From Rhodanobacter_A agri (GTDB lineage: Bacteria > Pseudomonadota > Gammaproteobacteria > Xanthomonadales > Rhodanobacteraceae): 64,000 nt of DNA. This document shows positions 54,301-63,397 of the stretch, one piece after another (positions within the stretch are counted from its first letter, which is position 1; each line of letters starts with the position of its first letter). The stretch lies in contig NZ_JADIKL010000002.1 in the NCBI RefSeq assembly GCF_044904705.1, positions 729,407 through 793,406 of the forward strand. The letters run 5' to 3'. The translations under genes and the position numbers were made by a program. A model generated the notes under the pieces. It worked only from the letters and a program-made list of their open reading frames with translations, made no database searches and was not told the origin of the DNA.

Positions 54301-57300
54301 ATGAATGTCGTTAAACACAATAAGCACAATCGGGAAATGCGCCGTTCCGCGCTGAGCCGCACCGCGCTGGCCGTGGCCATCGTCGCCGGCGTTGGCATGA
54401 CGGGCCAGGTGCTGGCGCAGGCCACCACAGGCACCATCTTCGGTAGCGCGCCAACCTCCGGCGCCACCGTGCAGGTCACTGGTGGTGCGGGCTTCAACCG
54501 CACTGTTCCGGTCGATAGCACGGGGCACTACTCGGTGACCGTGCCAATCGGCAGCTACACGGTCAACCTGCTCCAGAACGGCGCCGTGGTGCAGTCGCAC
54601 AGCAACGTCAGCCCTGTCGCAGGCGGCGCGTCCGAGGCCGACTTCGTGCAGGCCGGCGGCCCGAACGCGAAGTCCCTGAGCACGGTGACCGTGACGGCGA
54701 ATGCGTTGCCCGCGATCGACGTGACCTCCACCACCCAGAATCTCACCATTACCGCGCAGCAGTTGAAGCAGTTGCCGCTGGCTCACAGCGCAACGGCCAT
54801 CGCCTTGCTTGCGCCGGGCACCACGACGGGCGCAGCCATGCTGGGCGGCGACAGCCTGGGGCATTCCGTGATTTCGTTCGGCGGCTCCACCGTCGTCGAG
54901 AACGCCTACTACATCAACGGCTTCAATACGTCCGATCCGCTTAGCAACACTGGCGGCATCGATCTGCCTTATGGCGCCATCGACCAGCAGCAGACCCTGA
55001 CCAGCGGATACGACGCCAAGTACGGTCGTTCGACCGGTGGCGTGATCAGCCAGGTGGGCAAGAGCGGCACCAACGACTGGCACTTTGGTGGTCAGGTGCA
55101 GTGGCGGCCGGAGTTTGCGCAGAGCACCGCCGACAACATCTACTGGAACAACCCGCTGAGCACCCGCGCTGGGCAACAGGCCGGGGACCTCCAGACCTAC
55201 CAGAAGCCAAATGGCCTGTGGGAGACGATTTACGACGCTTACGTCGGTGGCCCGCTGATCAAGGACAAGTTGTTCTTCTTCGTTGCGGCCGAAGCCGACA
55301 AGACGCAGGGTCAGACCAACCACTCCGTCAACGCGGGCGACATTCACTATTTCAAGCAGAGCCAGCCGAAGTTCTACGCCAAGCTGGACTGGAACATCAA
55401 CGACAGCAACATCCTGTCGCTGACCAACATCCGCAACCAGAACGCCCTTCAACCCGATTCGGTCTACGCCTACAACAACACGACGCACCAGGTCGGCGCG
55501 TTTGAAAGCCTGACCCAGCGCACGAAGAACGCCTTCGACATCTGGATCGGCAAGTACACCTCGTACATCACCGACAACCTGACGTTGAACGCGATGTTCG
55601 GCAAGATGGACTCCACGTATTACCAGATGCAGGCGCCGTTCCCCGGGTATGACCCGAGCGTGGCGAACATCCTGAGTTCGTCGCTGGAAAACCCCGCCTA
55701 CACGCCGAACGGCCCCGTACACACGTCCAATATCACCACGAACGTGACCAGCCCGGAGCACAAGGCAGAGGAGCTGAATTTCCGTCTCGACCTCGACTGG
55801 AAGCTGGGCAATCACGACCTGCAGTTCGGTATCGACAACGCCACCACCACGGACAGCAACGACGGCAACATCATGACCGGCCCGGGCTATGCCTGGAATT
55901 ACGGTCAGACCGCCTCGCCGACCTCGCCGATCCCGGGCGGCGGCGGCGCACTCGGTACCCCGTGCAACAATGGCGCGGCGGGTTGCTATGTGTCGAAGTA
56001 CGTGTTCGCGAATGCGGCTACCGTCAAGGTGGCGCAGCGTGCACAGTACGTCGAGGACAACTGGCAGATCACCCCGAACTTCCTGCTGAATGTCGGCTTG
56101 CGCAACGACCAGTTCACCAACTACAACCCGAATGGTGTCGCGTACCTGCGCCTGACCAAGCCGCAGTGGGCGCCGCGCATCGGCTTCAGCTGGGATGTGT
56201 TCGGCGACTCCTCCCTCAAGGTGTTCGGCAATGCGGGTCGCTACTATCTGGCCATGCCGGCTTCGGTGGCCTTGCGCGAGGCCGGTGCCCCGACGTACAC
56301 CCAGACGTACTTCACCTACACGGGCATCACTGCCACGGGTATACCGACCGGAACGGTGCAGGTGGCCCCGACGACTTTCGTCAATGGCGAGAACGGCACC
56401 TCGCTCGACCCCAAGCTGATCGCCTCCCAGAACATCAAGGCGGAGTACCAGGACCAGTACGTACTGGGCATGCAGCAGCAGTTCAAGATGTTCGATCAGA
56501 GCTGGGTGTACGGTGTGACCGGTACCTACAACAAGCTTGGTCGCATCATCGACGACACCTATGCCAGCCTGGGCTGCGGCAATCCGGCTAACGATGTCTG
56601 CCCGGTCAACCCGTTGCAGGAAAATGCGCTGGCCATCGTGAACGCCGGCAAGGCACAGGGCGTCAACGTCGATCCCGCCAGCCTTCTCGGCAGCGTCCTG
56701 ATCAATCCGGGCAGCACTCAGATCCTGACCGTTCCGACCGTCGGTGGCGGCTATGGCCAGGTGAGGATGTCGCCGTCGGATTGGGGTTTCCCTGCGGTCA
56801 AGCGCAAGTACTACTCGCTGGAGCTCTACCTGGAGCACCCGTTCGACGGCAAGTGGTATGGCAAGATCGACTACGTGTTCTCGCGCAGCTACGGCAATAC
56901 CGAAGGCCCTGTGCAGTCGAACATCGGCCAGGGCGGTTCCTCCCAGTCGGCTACCGAGCAGTGGGACTTCAGCCAGATCATGTCGTATAGCAACGGCTTG
57001 CTGGCCAACGACCAGAAGCACCAGTTCCGGCTCTATGGTTCGTACCAGATCACTCCCGAGTGGATGGTCGGCGCCACCTACGTCATCGGGTCGGGCCACC
57101 CCAGGTCGTGCCTGGGCTTCTTTGGCCCGAACCAGACCGATCCTTCGACGCTTGGAGGCGCACAGGGCGGCTACGGCTCGTCGTATCACTGGTGCAATGG
57201 CCAGCCGACGCCGGGTGGCACCACTGGCTTTACGCCATGGACGCATCAGCTGAACCTGCAGGTGGACTATCGTCCGGCCTTCGCGCAGCACAAGCTGGAT

Positions 57301-57459
57301 TTCAGCCTGCAGGTGCACAACGTGTTCAACGAGCAGAACGCTTTGCAGTACTCGGCGACGTACAATACCGGCGGCGGTGGCATCAACCCCGGCTATCTGT
57401 TGCCGTTCAGCCTGGAAGCGCCGCGTTACCTGATGTTCGGCGCGGCCTACGACTTCTGA
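54301..57459 (+). CDS. TonB-dependent receptor, Oar-like (TBDR4)
   Basis: 1,052 residues; the closest relative of TBDR1 in this window. The N-terminal 110 residues are nearly the same in both (signal TALAVAIVAGV, then TTGTIFGSAPTSGATV and onward). Plug: LSTVTVTANALPAIDV, ENAYYINGFNTSDPLSNTGG, SGYDAKYGRSTGGVI. Barrel end FGAAYDF. The late loop has SGHPRSCLGFFGPNQTDP and YHWCNGQPTP, as in TBDR1. ATG 54301 follows GAGGGGAG. Flanked by ST2 (divergent) and ST3 (convergent). Confidence 0.93.
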   Translation: MNVVKHNKHNREMRRSALSRTALAVAIVAGVGMTGQVLAQATTGTIFGSAPTSGATVQVTGGAGFNRTVPVDSTGHYSVTVPIGSYTVNLLQNGAVVQSHSNVSPVAGGASEADFVQAGGPNAKSLSTVTVTANALPAIDVTSTTQNLTITAQQLKQLPLAHSATAIALLAPGTTTGAAMLGGDSLGHSVISFGGSTVVENAYYINGFNTSDPLSNTGGIDLPYGAIDQQQTLTSGYDAKYGRSTGGVISQVGKSGTNDWHFGGQVQWRPEFAQSTADNIYWNNPLSTRAGQQAGDLQTYQKPNGLWETIYDAYVGGPLIKDKLFFFVAAEADKTQGQTNHSVNAGDIHYFKQSQPKFYAKLDWNINDSNILSLTNIRNQNALQPDSVYAYNNTTHQVGAFESLTQRTKNAFDIWIGKYTSYITDNLTLNAMFGKMDSTYYQMQAPFPGYDPSVANILSSSLENPAYTPNGPVHTSNITTNVTSPEHKAEELNFRLDLDWKLGNHDLQFGIDNATTTDSNDGNIMTGPGYAWNYGQTASPTSPIPGGGGALGTPCNNGAAGCYVSKYVFANAATVKVAQRAQYVEDNWQITPNFLLNVGLRNDQFTNYNPNGVAYLRLTKPQWAPRIGFSWDVFGDSSLKVFGNAGRYYLAMPASVALREAGAPTYTQTYFTYTGITATGIPTGTVQVAPTTFVNGENGTSLDPKLIASQNIKAEYQDQYVLGMQQQFKMFDQSWVYGVTGTYNKLGRIIDDTYASLGCGNPANDVCPVNPLQENALAIVNAGKAQGVNVDPASLLGSVLINPGSTQILTVPTVGGGYGQVRMSPSDWGFPAVKRKYYSLELYLEHPFDGKWYGKIDYVFSRSYGNTEGPVQSNIGQGGSSQSATEQWDFSQIMSYSNGLLANDQKHQFRLYGSYQITPEWMVGATYVIGSGHPRSCLGFFGPNQTDPSTLGGAQGGYGSSYHWCNGQPTPGGTTGFTPWTHQLNLQVDYRPAFAQHKLDFSLQVHNVFNEQNALQYSATYNTGGGGINPGYLLPFSLEAPRYLMFGAAYDF

Positions 57460-57490
57460 TCCAGAACGTCGTTTGATCGCTCCAGTAATG

Positions 57491-57522
57491 GAAAAGGCCG
57501 CCAGGAAACTGGCGGCCTTTTC
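57491..57522. terminator. Bidirectional terminator between TBDR4 and ST3
   Basis: A 14-bp stem, GAAAAGGCCGCCAG with CTGGCGGCCTTTTC around GAAA. The A-tract before and T-tract after let it serve both convergent genes. Confidence 0.9.
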
Positions 57523-57620
57523 TTATGCTGTGCCCAGGATGGTTTGATTGTGTCGGCCGTCCCGAGGCAGCGGGAATGACAGGTAAAGAACAGTCCGTTT
57601 GATGCGGTGCTGGCGTATGC

Positions 57621-59204
57621 CTATTCGATTTCCAGCCGGCGCAGAAGGTCGCGCAGTGGGTCGAGCAAAGCGCCGTAGCGAGATGCACGCGAGGTGTTCG
57701 CCTGCAAAGGCTGTCGAACCTGGGCGGCACTTGGCGTGCTACGGACGGAGCGCGGCGTCTTGTGGAACTCCAGGCAACCCTGCTCGAATGGAAGTCCACA
57801 GAACGCAAGGAGTTCGCGAATCCTTCCTTCCGGATCCGCGAGCATGTCCTCGTAGACGTGATCGTGCCAGTTTTCGGGAAAGCGCTCTTTCCAGAATGTG
57901 CTGATGCGAACATATCCTGCGTAGTAGTTCGCCATGGCTTCAAAGTCGTAGCTGAAAGCAGCGCCGTCCTTGAACAGTTGGCGATAGCAGGCGAAGCAGG
58001 TTTCCAGCGGATCGCGCAACGTGTTCACGACGCGTGCGCCCGGCAGCATGGCCAGTGCAGGGCCGACAAGCGCCCAGTTGCCAAGGTTTTTGTCGGTGAA
58101 GAAGGATTTGCCCTTGCGCCAATACGTGGTGCGCTCGAGGTATTCGCACCCCAGGCGATGCCAATCCTCGGCGGTAGCGAGCGGTCCCCACTGCGTCAGG
58201 AACTGCCCTCGGCGGCTAGATTCGCCGGTGATGACAGCTTGCAGCTCCGATATCTCGTTGGCGCCCTCCACCATGGTGTGAGAGGCGAGTATGTGTTCAG
58301 TCAGTGTCGAGCCGGAGCGAGGCAGGCACGAGATAAAGATGACCCCATGGCCGAGGTTTGCATCCACGGCGCGAGGCAAGGGGCGATCAAACGTCTTGAT
58401 GATGCCGTCGATACGTTCGCGCTCCGCCTGGATGTCCCATGGGGCGAGGCGATACCGTATCGCGCTAGCTGTTTGCAGCGCGTGGAACGATGCGGTCAGG
58501 TCACCCTGATCCTCTAGTGCCTTGGCCAGCGCATAACCCAGCAATACCTGGTCGTTAGACGATACACGAGGGCGCTTCAGCAGTTCCTTGATGTGTTCTA
58601 TCTCGCTGCTGTCGAGCCGGGTCGTCTTGAGGTTGCAAATATCGAACCAGGCTTTTGCATGATCCGGTTGGATTTTAAGCACGCTGCGGTAAAGGCTGAC
58701 GGCCTCCGTAATCTCCCCCAAGGTGCTGTGCACGTGCGCCAGGGTCATCCTGGTCATGACGTGCGATGGATCCAGTTCCATCGCACGCATCAAACTGGGT
58801 TTCGCCTCATCAGGCTTGTGCGCCAATTGCATGGCGCGCCCGAGGTTGTACCAAGTGGCGGCTTCGGTGGGTGCAAGTTCGCAGGCGCGGCGCATGCTTG
58901 CGAAGGCGGCATCGGTGTGCCGACACTGGAACAGTGCGCTGCCGAGGTTCATGTGCGCGTTGAAGTCGTCGGGCTTCAGCTCGACCGCCTTGCGCAAGAA
59001 TCCAGCGGCTTTGCCTGGGTTGTCGCGCATGAGTTGCACCAAGCCCGAGAGCCGCTGCGCCTCGGCCGAGTCTGGCGCGAGGGCCGCGGCTTGCTTCAAG
59101 GTCAGCTCGGCATTCGCTAACTTCCGAGCCGCCATGGCCCGGGACGCACTGGCCAACAAGTCGTCTAGCGACACGGATGTCTGGTTGGTGTCGATGGAAT
59201 CCAT
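57621..59204 (-). CDS. TPR-containing sulfotransferase (ST3)
   Basis: 527 residues. TPR-like repeats (about 10-210, for example FLRKAVELKPDDFNAHMNLGSALF). Sulfotransferase domain: PRSGSTLTEHIL, SHTMVEGANEI (Glu at the TPST position), LRDPLETCFACYRQLF, STPSAAQVRQPL near the C-terminus, and a Leu/Arg-rich end. Most like ST2. No signal peptide, so cytoplasmic. It lies downstream of the Grx4 fusion gene on the same strand (76-base gap) and converges with TBDR4. Confidence 0.88.
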   Translation of the reverse strand: MDSIDTNQTSVSLDDLLASASRAMAARKLANAELTLKQAAALAPDSAEAQRLSGLVQLMRDNPGKAAGFLRKAVELKPDDFNAHMNLGSALFQCRHTDAAFASMRRACELAPTEAATWYNLGRAMQLAHKPDEAKPSLMRAMELDPSHVMTRMTLAHVHSTLGEITEAVSLYRSVLKIQPDHAKAWFDICNLKTTRLDSSEIEHIKELLKRPRVSSNDQVLLGYALAKALEDQGDLTASFHALQTASAIRYRLAPWDIQAERERIDGIIKTFDRPLPRAVDANLGHGVIFISCLPRSGSTLTEHILASHTMVEGANEISELQAVITGESSRRGQFLTQWGPLATAEDWHRLGCEYLERTTYWRKGKSFFTDKNLGNWALVGPALAMLPGARVVNTLRDPLETCFACYRQLFKDGAAFSYDFEAMANYYAGYVRISTFWKERFPENWHDHVYEDMLADPEGRIRELLAFCGLPFEQGCLEFHKTPRSVRSTPSAAQVRQPLQANTSRASRYGALLDPLRDLLRRLEIE

Positions 59205-59280
59205 GCGGGTACCAATGTCGAGTGGGACATGAGACCGAGCGCGCTTCAGCTGTTCAGTGATGGCGCAACCGAACGGACGC

Positions 59281-60183
59281 TCAATGGCTGCCGCTGAGCG
59301 CCAGCATCCCGCCTGCCACGTTGTGCACGTTGCTGAAGCCGTGCGCGGCGAAGCGTTCGGCCACGCCCTGGCTGGAGATGCCGCGCATGCAGATGAAGGC
59401 GAGGGCGGTGTCCTTGGGCAGGGCCGCGAGCGTCTCGTAGCCTTCGTCCTCGAGGATGCGCGCCTGCGGCAGCGGGGCGAGTTCGGCGCGGGCGGCGGCG
59501 GGACGCACGTCGATCAGGGTGATGCTGCCGGCGGCGAGGCGTTGCTGCAGTTCCTGCACGGTCAGCGACTTCACTTCCTGGGCGCCGGGAAACTTCAGGC
59601 TCAGGCCTTCGCCCTGCACGGTGGAGACCCAGTCGATCACGATGCCCTTGGCGCGCTGGGCACTGGCCGGGTCGAAGTGCACTTCGAGGCCGTTGGCGTG
59701 GGCCACGATGTCATGTTCGCTGGCGGGGGCGAGCTGGAAGCCGGCGCTATGGTCGGGGCCGATCTCCAGATGCAGCGCCAGGCCCTGCGCGTTCGCGGTG
59801 CCTTCGCGGATCGCCTTGGCGGCAGCATCGGTGATGGTGATTTCTGGTGGGGTGCGGTCGGGGGCGGCCACGCCGAACAGTGCGTGCAGCTCACCGCTGC
59901 CGTACATCTGGCGGATGATGTCGGCGCCGCCGACCAGCTCGCCTTCCACGTAGAGTTGCGGAATAGTGGGCCAGTCACCGTAGGCCTTGATGCCTTCGCG
60001 GATCTCCGGGTCCTCCAGCACGTTCACCGTGTGGTATTCGGGCAGGATTTCGTTGAGCGTGTTCGTCGCGGCGGCGGAGAAGCCGCAGGCCGGGGCGTGG
60101 CGGCTGCCCTTCATGAACAGCACCACGCGGTGGCTCTTGAGCAGGGATTCGATGCGTTCGCGGGTGGTGGCGTCGAGGGACAT
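59281..60183 (-). CDS. Grx4-type glutaredoxin fused to a HesB-like and a rhodanese domain
   Basis: 300 residues in three parts. Residues about 1-105: monothiol glutaredoxin with the Fe-S-cluster motif CGFS (CGFSAAATN) and the cis-Pro WPTIPQLY. Residues about 110-200: an A-type-carrier (HesB/IscA)-like fold (ITITDAAAKAIREG, LEIGPDHSAGFQLAPA, LEVHFDPASA, VIDWV), with none of the three cluster-binding cysteines. Residues about 205-300: a rhodanese-like domain with active-site Cys in FICMRGISSQG and an Asp-containing VRPA segment near 225. The fusion suggests that an Fe-S or sulfur-relay step is assembled in one protein. The RBS GGAG supports ATG 60183. Confidence 0.87.
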   Translation of the reverse strand: MSLDATTRERIESLLKSHRVVLFMKGSRHAPACGFSAAATNTLNEILPEYHTVNVLEDPEIREGIKAYGDWPTIPQLYVEGELVGGADIIRQMYGSGELHALFGVAAPDRTPPEITITDAAAKAIREGTANAQGLALHLEIGPDHSAGFQLAPASEHDIVAHANGLEVHFDPASAQRAKGIVIDWVSTVQGEGLSLKFPGAQEVKSLTVQELQQRLAAGSITLIDVRPAAARAELAPLPQARILEDEGYETLAALPKDTALAFICMRGISSQGVAERFAAHGFSNVHNVAGGMLALSGSH

Positions 60184-60243
60184 GAGGGGGCTCCGGCAAA
60201 GAGGCTAATGATACGCCCGATATGCCGGCGCCGCCGCGCGGCT

Positions 60244-60858
60244 TCAAGCCGCGGGCGCGGCAGCCAGCATGGTCCGGACCGCGGGCAGCGCGGCTCCGGC
60301 CCACAAGCTGTACTGGGCGGCCGACGGGTGCAGGCCATCGTCGGCGAGCAGGTTGGGGTGCCGGCGCGAGATGGGGGTGATGTCCACCCAGTGCGCGCCC
60401 AGCCGCAGGGTTTCCTCGCGAGCGGCGGTGTTGTAGGCGTCCAGTTCGGCAGCGATGCGCGCGATGTCGCGGCCGCTGTCGTGGGCGAACGGGGTGACCC
60501 CCCAGTCCGGTATCGACAGCACCAGCGCCCGGTCGACGCGATCGGCGGCCAGCGCGACCGCCCGCCCGAGCAGGCGGCGAAATTCGCCGCGGTACTCATC
60601 CACGTCGCGGCCACGGTACTGGTTGTTGACCCCGATCAACAGGCTGACCAGATCGTACGGCGGCGCGAACACTGCACCGTCCATGGCGGCGGAAAGCTCG
60701 TCGGTGGTCCAGCCGGTGGTGGCGATGATCGCCGGATCGGCCAGCGGCACGCCTTCGTCGCGCAGCGTGGCGGCCAGCTGCACGGGCCAGCGGCCTTCTG
60801 CTGGCACGCTTTCGCCGATCGTGTAGGAATCGCCCAGGGCGAGGTAGGTCAGCGGCAT
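60244..60858 (-). CDS. SGNH/GDSL hydrolase
   Basis: 204-residue hydrolase of the SGNH superfamily (esterase/lipase-like). Block I with catalytic Ser (ALGDSYTIGES), block III Asn (GVNNQYRG) and block V Asp-His (DGLHPSAAQ) are all present. No signal peptide, so a cytoplasmic or non-classically exported esterase. AAGGAGA lies upstream of ATG 60858. Same strand as the following aminotransferase, with a 47-base gap. Substrate unknown. Confidence 0.88.
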   Translation of the reverse strand: MPLTYLALGDSYTIGESVPAEGRWPVQLAATLRDEGVPLADPAIIATTGWTTDELSAAMDGAVFAPPYDLVSLLIGVNNQYRGRDVDEYRGEFRRLLGRAVALAADRVDRALVLSIPDWGVTPFAHDSGRDIARIAAELDAYNTAAREETLRLGAHWVDITPISRRHPNLLADDGLHPSAAQYSLWAGAALPAVRTMLAAAPAA

Positions 60859-60905
60859 GGATCGTCTCCTTGAACTCCTCTCCCGCGGGCGGGGAGGGGC
60901 TTCAT

Positions 60906-62144
60906 TCAAGCGACGGCGCGGCGTGGCTGTTCCGCCGCCATGCGCGCCAGCACCCGTTCGATGCGCACGAACACCTCGCGCAGCTGCGTGGGCTGCGGCA
61001 GCAGGGTGAGGCGCAGGTGGCGGCTGGCCGCCACGTTGAAGCTGGAACCGGGCACCACCAGCACGTGTTCCTCTTCCAGCAGGCGTAGCGCGAAGACGTT
61101 GTCGTCGAAACCGGGAATGGTCTCGATGCGCACCTGCGGGAAGGCGTACAAGGCGCCAGCGGGTGGCACCAGTTCCAGGTGCTCGCTGGCGGCCACGCCA
61201 TCGAGCACGGCCTGGCGCGCCTCGTGCAGCCGGCCGCCCGGCGCGGTGAGCGCGGTGATGGTGGGGGCATCCTGCAGCGCAGGGATCACGGCCCATTGTG
61301 CGGTGACGTTTGCACACAGCCGCAGCGCGGCCAGCAACTGCAAGGCGTCGCGATACTCGGCGCTGCGCGCGGGATCGCCGGAAAGGCTGAGCCAGCCCAC
61401 CCGGTAACCGCAGGCGCGGTGCACCTTGCTCAGGCCACCGAAGCTCACGCACGGCAGGTCGCCGGCCACGGCAGCCAGCGGCTGGAATGGCGCGCCGTCG
61501 TACAGGATCTCGTCGTAGATCTCATCGGCCAGCAGCAACAGGCCGTGCCGCGCGGCCACCGCCACGATGCGTTCCAGCAGCGCGCGCGGATAGACCGCGC
61601 CGGTGGGATTGTTCGGATTGATCAGCACCAGCGCGCGGGTACGCGGAGTGACCAGCGCCTCGATCTCGTCCGGATCGGGCAGATGGGCGTTTTCCGCAAG
61701 GCAGCGGTAGTAGCGCGGCCGACCGCCGTTGAGGATGGTGGCGGCGCTCCACAGCGGATAGTCGGGGCTGGGCAGCAGTACTTCGTCGCCGGGCTGCAGC
61801 AGGGCGCGCAGGCTGAGATCGATCAGCTCGCTGACGCCGTTGCCGATGAAGATGCGTTCCGCCTCCACGTTCCGCGCCCCGCGAGCGCGCTGCTGGGCGG
61901 CGATCGCCTCGCGGGCGGCTTCCAGCCCTTGTTCGTGGCCGTACGCTTCGCTGTCAGTGAGGTGTGCAGCGATTGCCTCGCGCAGGTGCGCGGGCGTCTC
62001 AAAGCCATAACGGCCCGGGTTGCCGATGTTGAGCTTGATGATGTCGCGGCCGGCCGCTTCCAGCTCGCGGGCGCGGCGGGTGAGTGCACCGCGAATCTCG
62101 TAACGCACGTCCGCCAGATGCGTGCTGGGTCTGATCGAAGCCAA
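60906..62144 (-). CDS. PLP-dependent aminotransferase, AlaA-like
   Basis: 412 residues, fold-type I class I/II aminotransferase, closest to AlaA/AlaC glutamate-pyruvate transaminases. Hallmarks: IKLNIGNPGRYGF, HLTDSEAYGHEQGL, NPNNPTGAVY and the PLP Lys in SFGGLSKVHRACGYRVGW. The start is unusual: TTG 62144 has GAGGG upstream and fits the length of AlaA before the conserved VRYEIRGAL; TTG 62171 is possible but has no RBS. A bidirectional terminator lies beyond at 62,368. Confidence 0.88.
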   Translation of the reverse strand: MASIRPSTHLADVRYEIRGALTRRARELEAAGRDIIKLNIGNPGRYGFETPAHLREAIAAHLTDSEAYGHEQGLEAAREAIAAQQRARGARNVEAERIFIGNGVSELIDLSLRALLQPGDEVLLPSPDYPLWSAATILNGGRPRYYRCLAENAHLPDPDEIEALVTPRTRALVLINPNNPTGAVYPRALLERIVAVAARHGLLLLADEIYDEILYDGAPFQPLAAVAGDLPCVSFGGLSKVHRACGYRVGWLSLSGDPARSAEYRDALQLLAALRLCANVTAQWAVIPALQDAPTITALTAPGGRLHEARQAVLDGVAASEHLELVPPAGALYAFPQVRIETIPGFDDNVFALRLLEEEHVLVVPGSSFNVAASRHLRLTLLPQPTQLREVFVRIERVLARMAAEQPRRAVA

Positions 62145-62171
62145 CGCCGGAACCCTCGTGGCCGGCGCCAA

Positions 62172-62506
62172 TGCCGGTTTGCGTCGATGCTAGCAGCATG
62201 GTGCGGCGCAGCGCGAGCCGCCGGGCTGGCTTTGCGCGGGCTTGTAGAGCCCGTTCGATGTCTCCGCATGGCGGCCACGGCAAGGAACCCTTCGGGTCGG
62301 GCATGTTTGCCCGCGTGCCAGCGTCATCCCTCGGTCGTGGACGGACCCCTGCGCTCTCCGCCAGAACAAAAAAAGCCCCAGATCTTCAGGGGCTTTTTTC
62401 GGCATGTTGATCAGCGGCTTTACCGGTAAGCAGTAATCACCGCTATATCAGTCAGCGCATGGGGCTGCGGTGATCAGTCCACCATGTGCCACGGGCTCCG
62501 AAAGCC
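62172..62506. other. Intergenic region with a shared terminator
   Basis: 335 bases between the aminotransferase start and the end of the beta-helix gene, both minus-strand. It contains the terminator at 62368-62399; nothing else recognisable. Confidence 0.6.
62368..62399 (-). terminator. Intrinsic terminator with A- and T-tracts
   Basis: GCCCC and GGGGC stems around a 9-base loop, flanked by seven A residues on one side and six T residues on the other. Well placed to stop minus-strand transcription of the beta-helix gene; the flanks allow function both ways. Confidence 0.85.
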
Positions 62507-63397
62507 TTACTGAACCAGGGCGGCTCCAGTCGGCGCGCCGGCGGTGTTGTTGCCGGCCGAGAGATTGTTGGCGGCCGACTGGACGCTACCGCCACCCGAT
62601 CCGATGCCAACACCGTTGTTCAAGATGCTGACGTTTGACATGGCAATCGACCCCGTTGGTGCCGTCTGCAATCCGGTGCCGTTGTAAGCAACGGCGCTGT
62701 CGGCCAGGTGGATATATCCAACGGAAGCGTAGACCCCGTAGGTGCTGTTGCCCTGAATGGTGGATCGGGTGATGTCGACCACACCACGCTTGGTCTGTAC
62801 GCCCACGCCAGCTCCCTGGATGGATACGTTTTTCAGAAACGCAACCACAGGACCCGGACCTGACGTGCCATCGATCGAAACGCCTATGGCGCCACCCGTC
62901 ATGACCGAATCCAGCACCGTCACATAAGTCGGGGACGTCACGGCTATTTCGACGTTATCCGTGGTAAATCCCTGGAACGTGCAGTGATCGATGATGACTT
63001 TGCCAGCGCTCTGAATCAGGATGCCGGAAAGGCCGGTCCCAATGCCGTTGAACTCCATATTGCGCAGGATCACGGTGTCGGTCGGGCCGGCGTTAATGAC
63101 AATGCCGTTGGTGCCGGAGACAAGGACGCTTGCCAGCTCGCCACCGCCGCTGAGTGTGATGGCTTTGGTAATGGTCAGTGCGCCAAAGCCGCCTGGATCA
63201 AGCACTGATATCTCGCCTGACGCTATCGTTTTGGAAATAGCTCCTGCAAAGGTCTTGCACGGGGCGGTTCGGCTGCAGGGATTGGCGTCGTCGCCCACCC
63301 CTGATACCCAAGTACGTGTTGCTTGTGCATGTGCCGTTGCCGCGAACCCGAATGCGACTAGGACAGACAGCAGGACTATCTTCAGTAAACGCTTCAT
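62507..63397 (-). CDS. Secreted right-handed beta-helix repeat protein
   Basis: 296 residues. Signal peptide about 1-24 (LLKIVLLSVLVAFGFAATAHA-Q). The mature part is rich in Gly, Ser, Val and Thr, with repeated short turns (TDTVILRNMEF, GKVIIDHCTF, VVDITRSTI, GSIAMSNVSI) of about 20-25 residues each, typical of a parallel beta-helix as in pectate-lyase-like or adhesin proteins. Near the start, CSRTAPCKTFAGAI carries a likely disulfide. No catalytic residues are clear, so an adhesive or glycan-binding role is as likely as enzymatic activity. Confidence 0.8.
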   Translation of the reverse strand: MKRLLKIVLLSVLVAFGFAATAHAQATRTWVSGVGDDANPCSRTAPCKTFAGAISKTIASGEISVLDPGGFGALTITKAITLSGGGELASVLVSGTNGIVINAGPTDTVILRNMEFNGIGTGLSGILIQSAGKVIIDHCTFQGFTTDNVEIAVTSPTYVTVLDSVMTGGAIGVSIDGTSGPGPVVAFLKNVSIQGAGVGVQTKRGVVDITRSTIQGNSTYGVYASVGYIHLADSAVAYNGTGLQTAPTGSIAMSNVSILNNGVGIGSGGGSVQSAANNLSAGNNTAGAPTGAALVQ

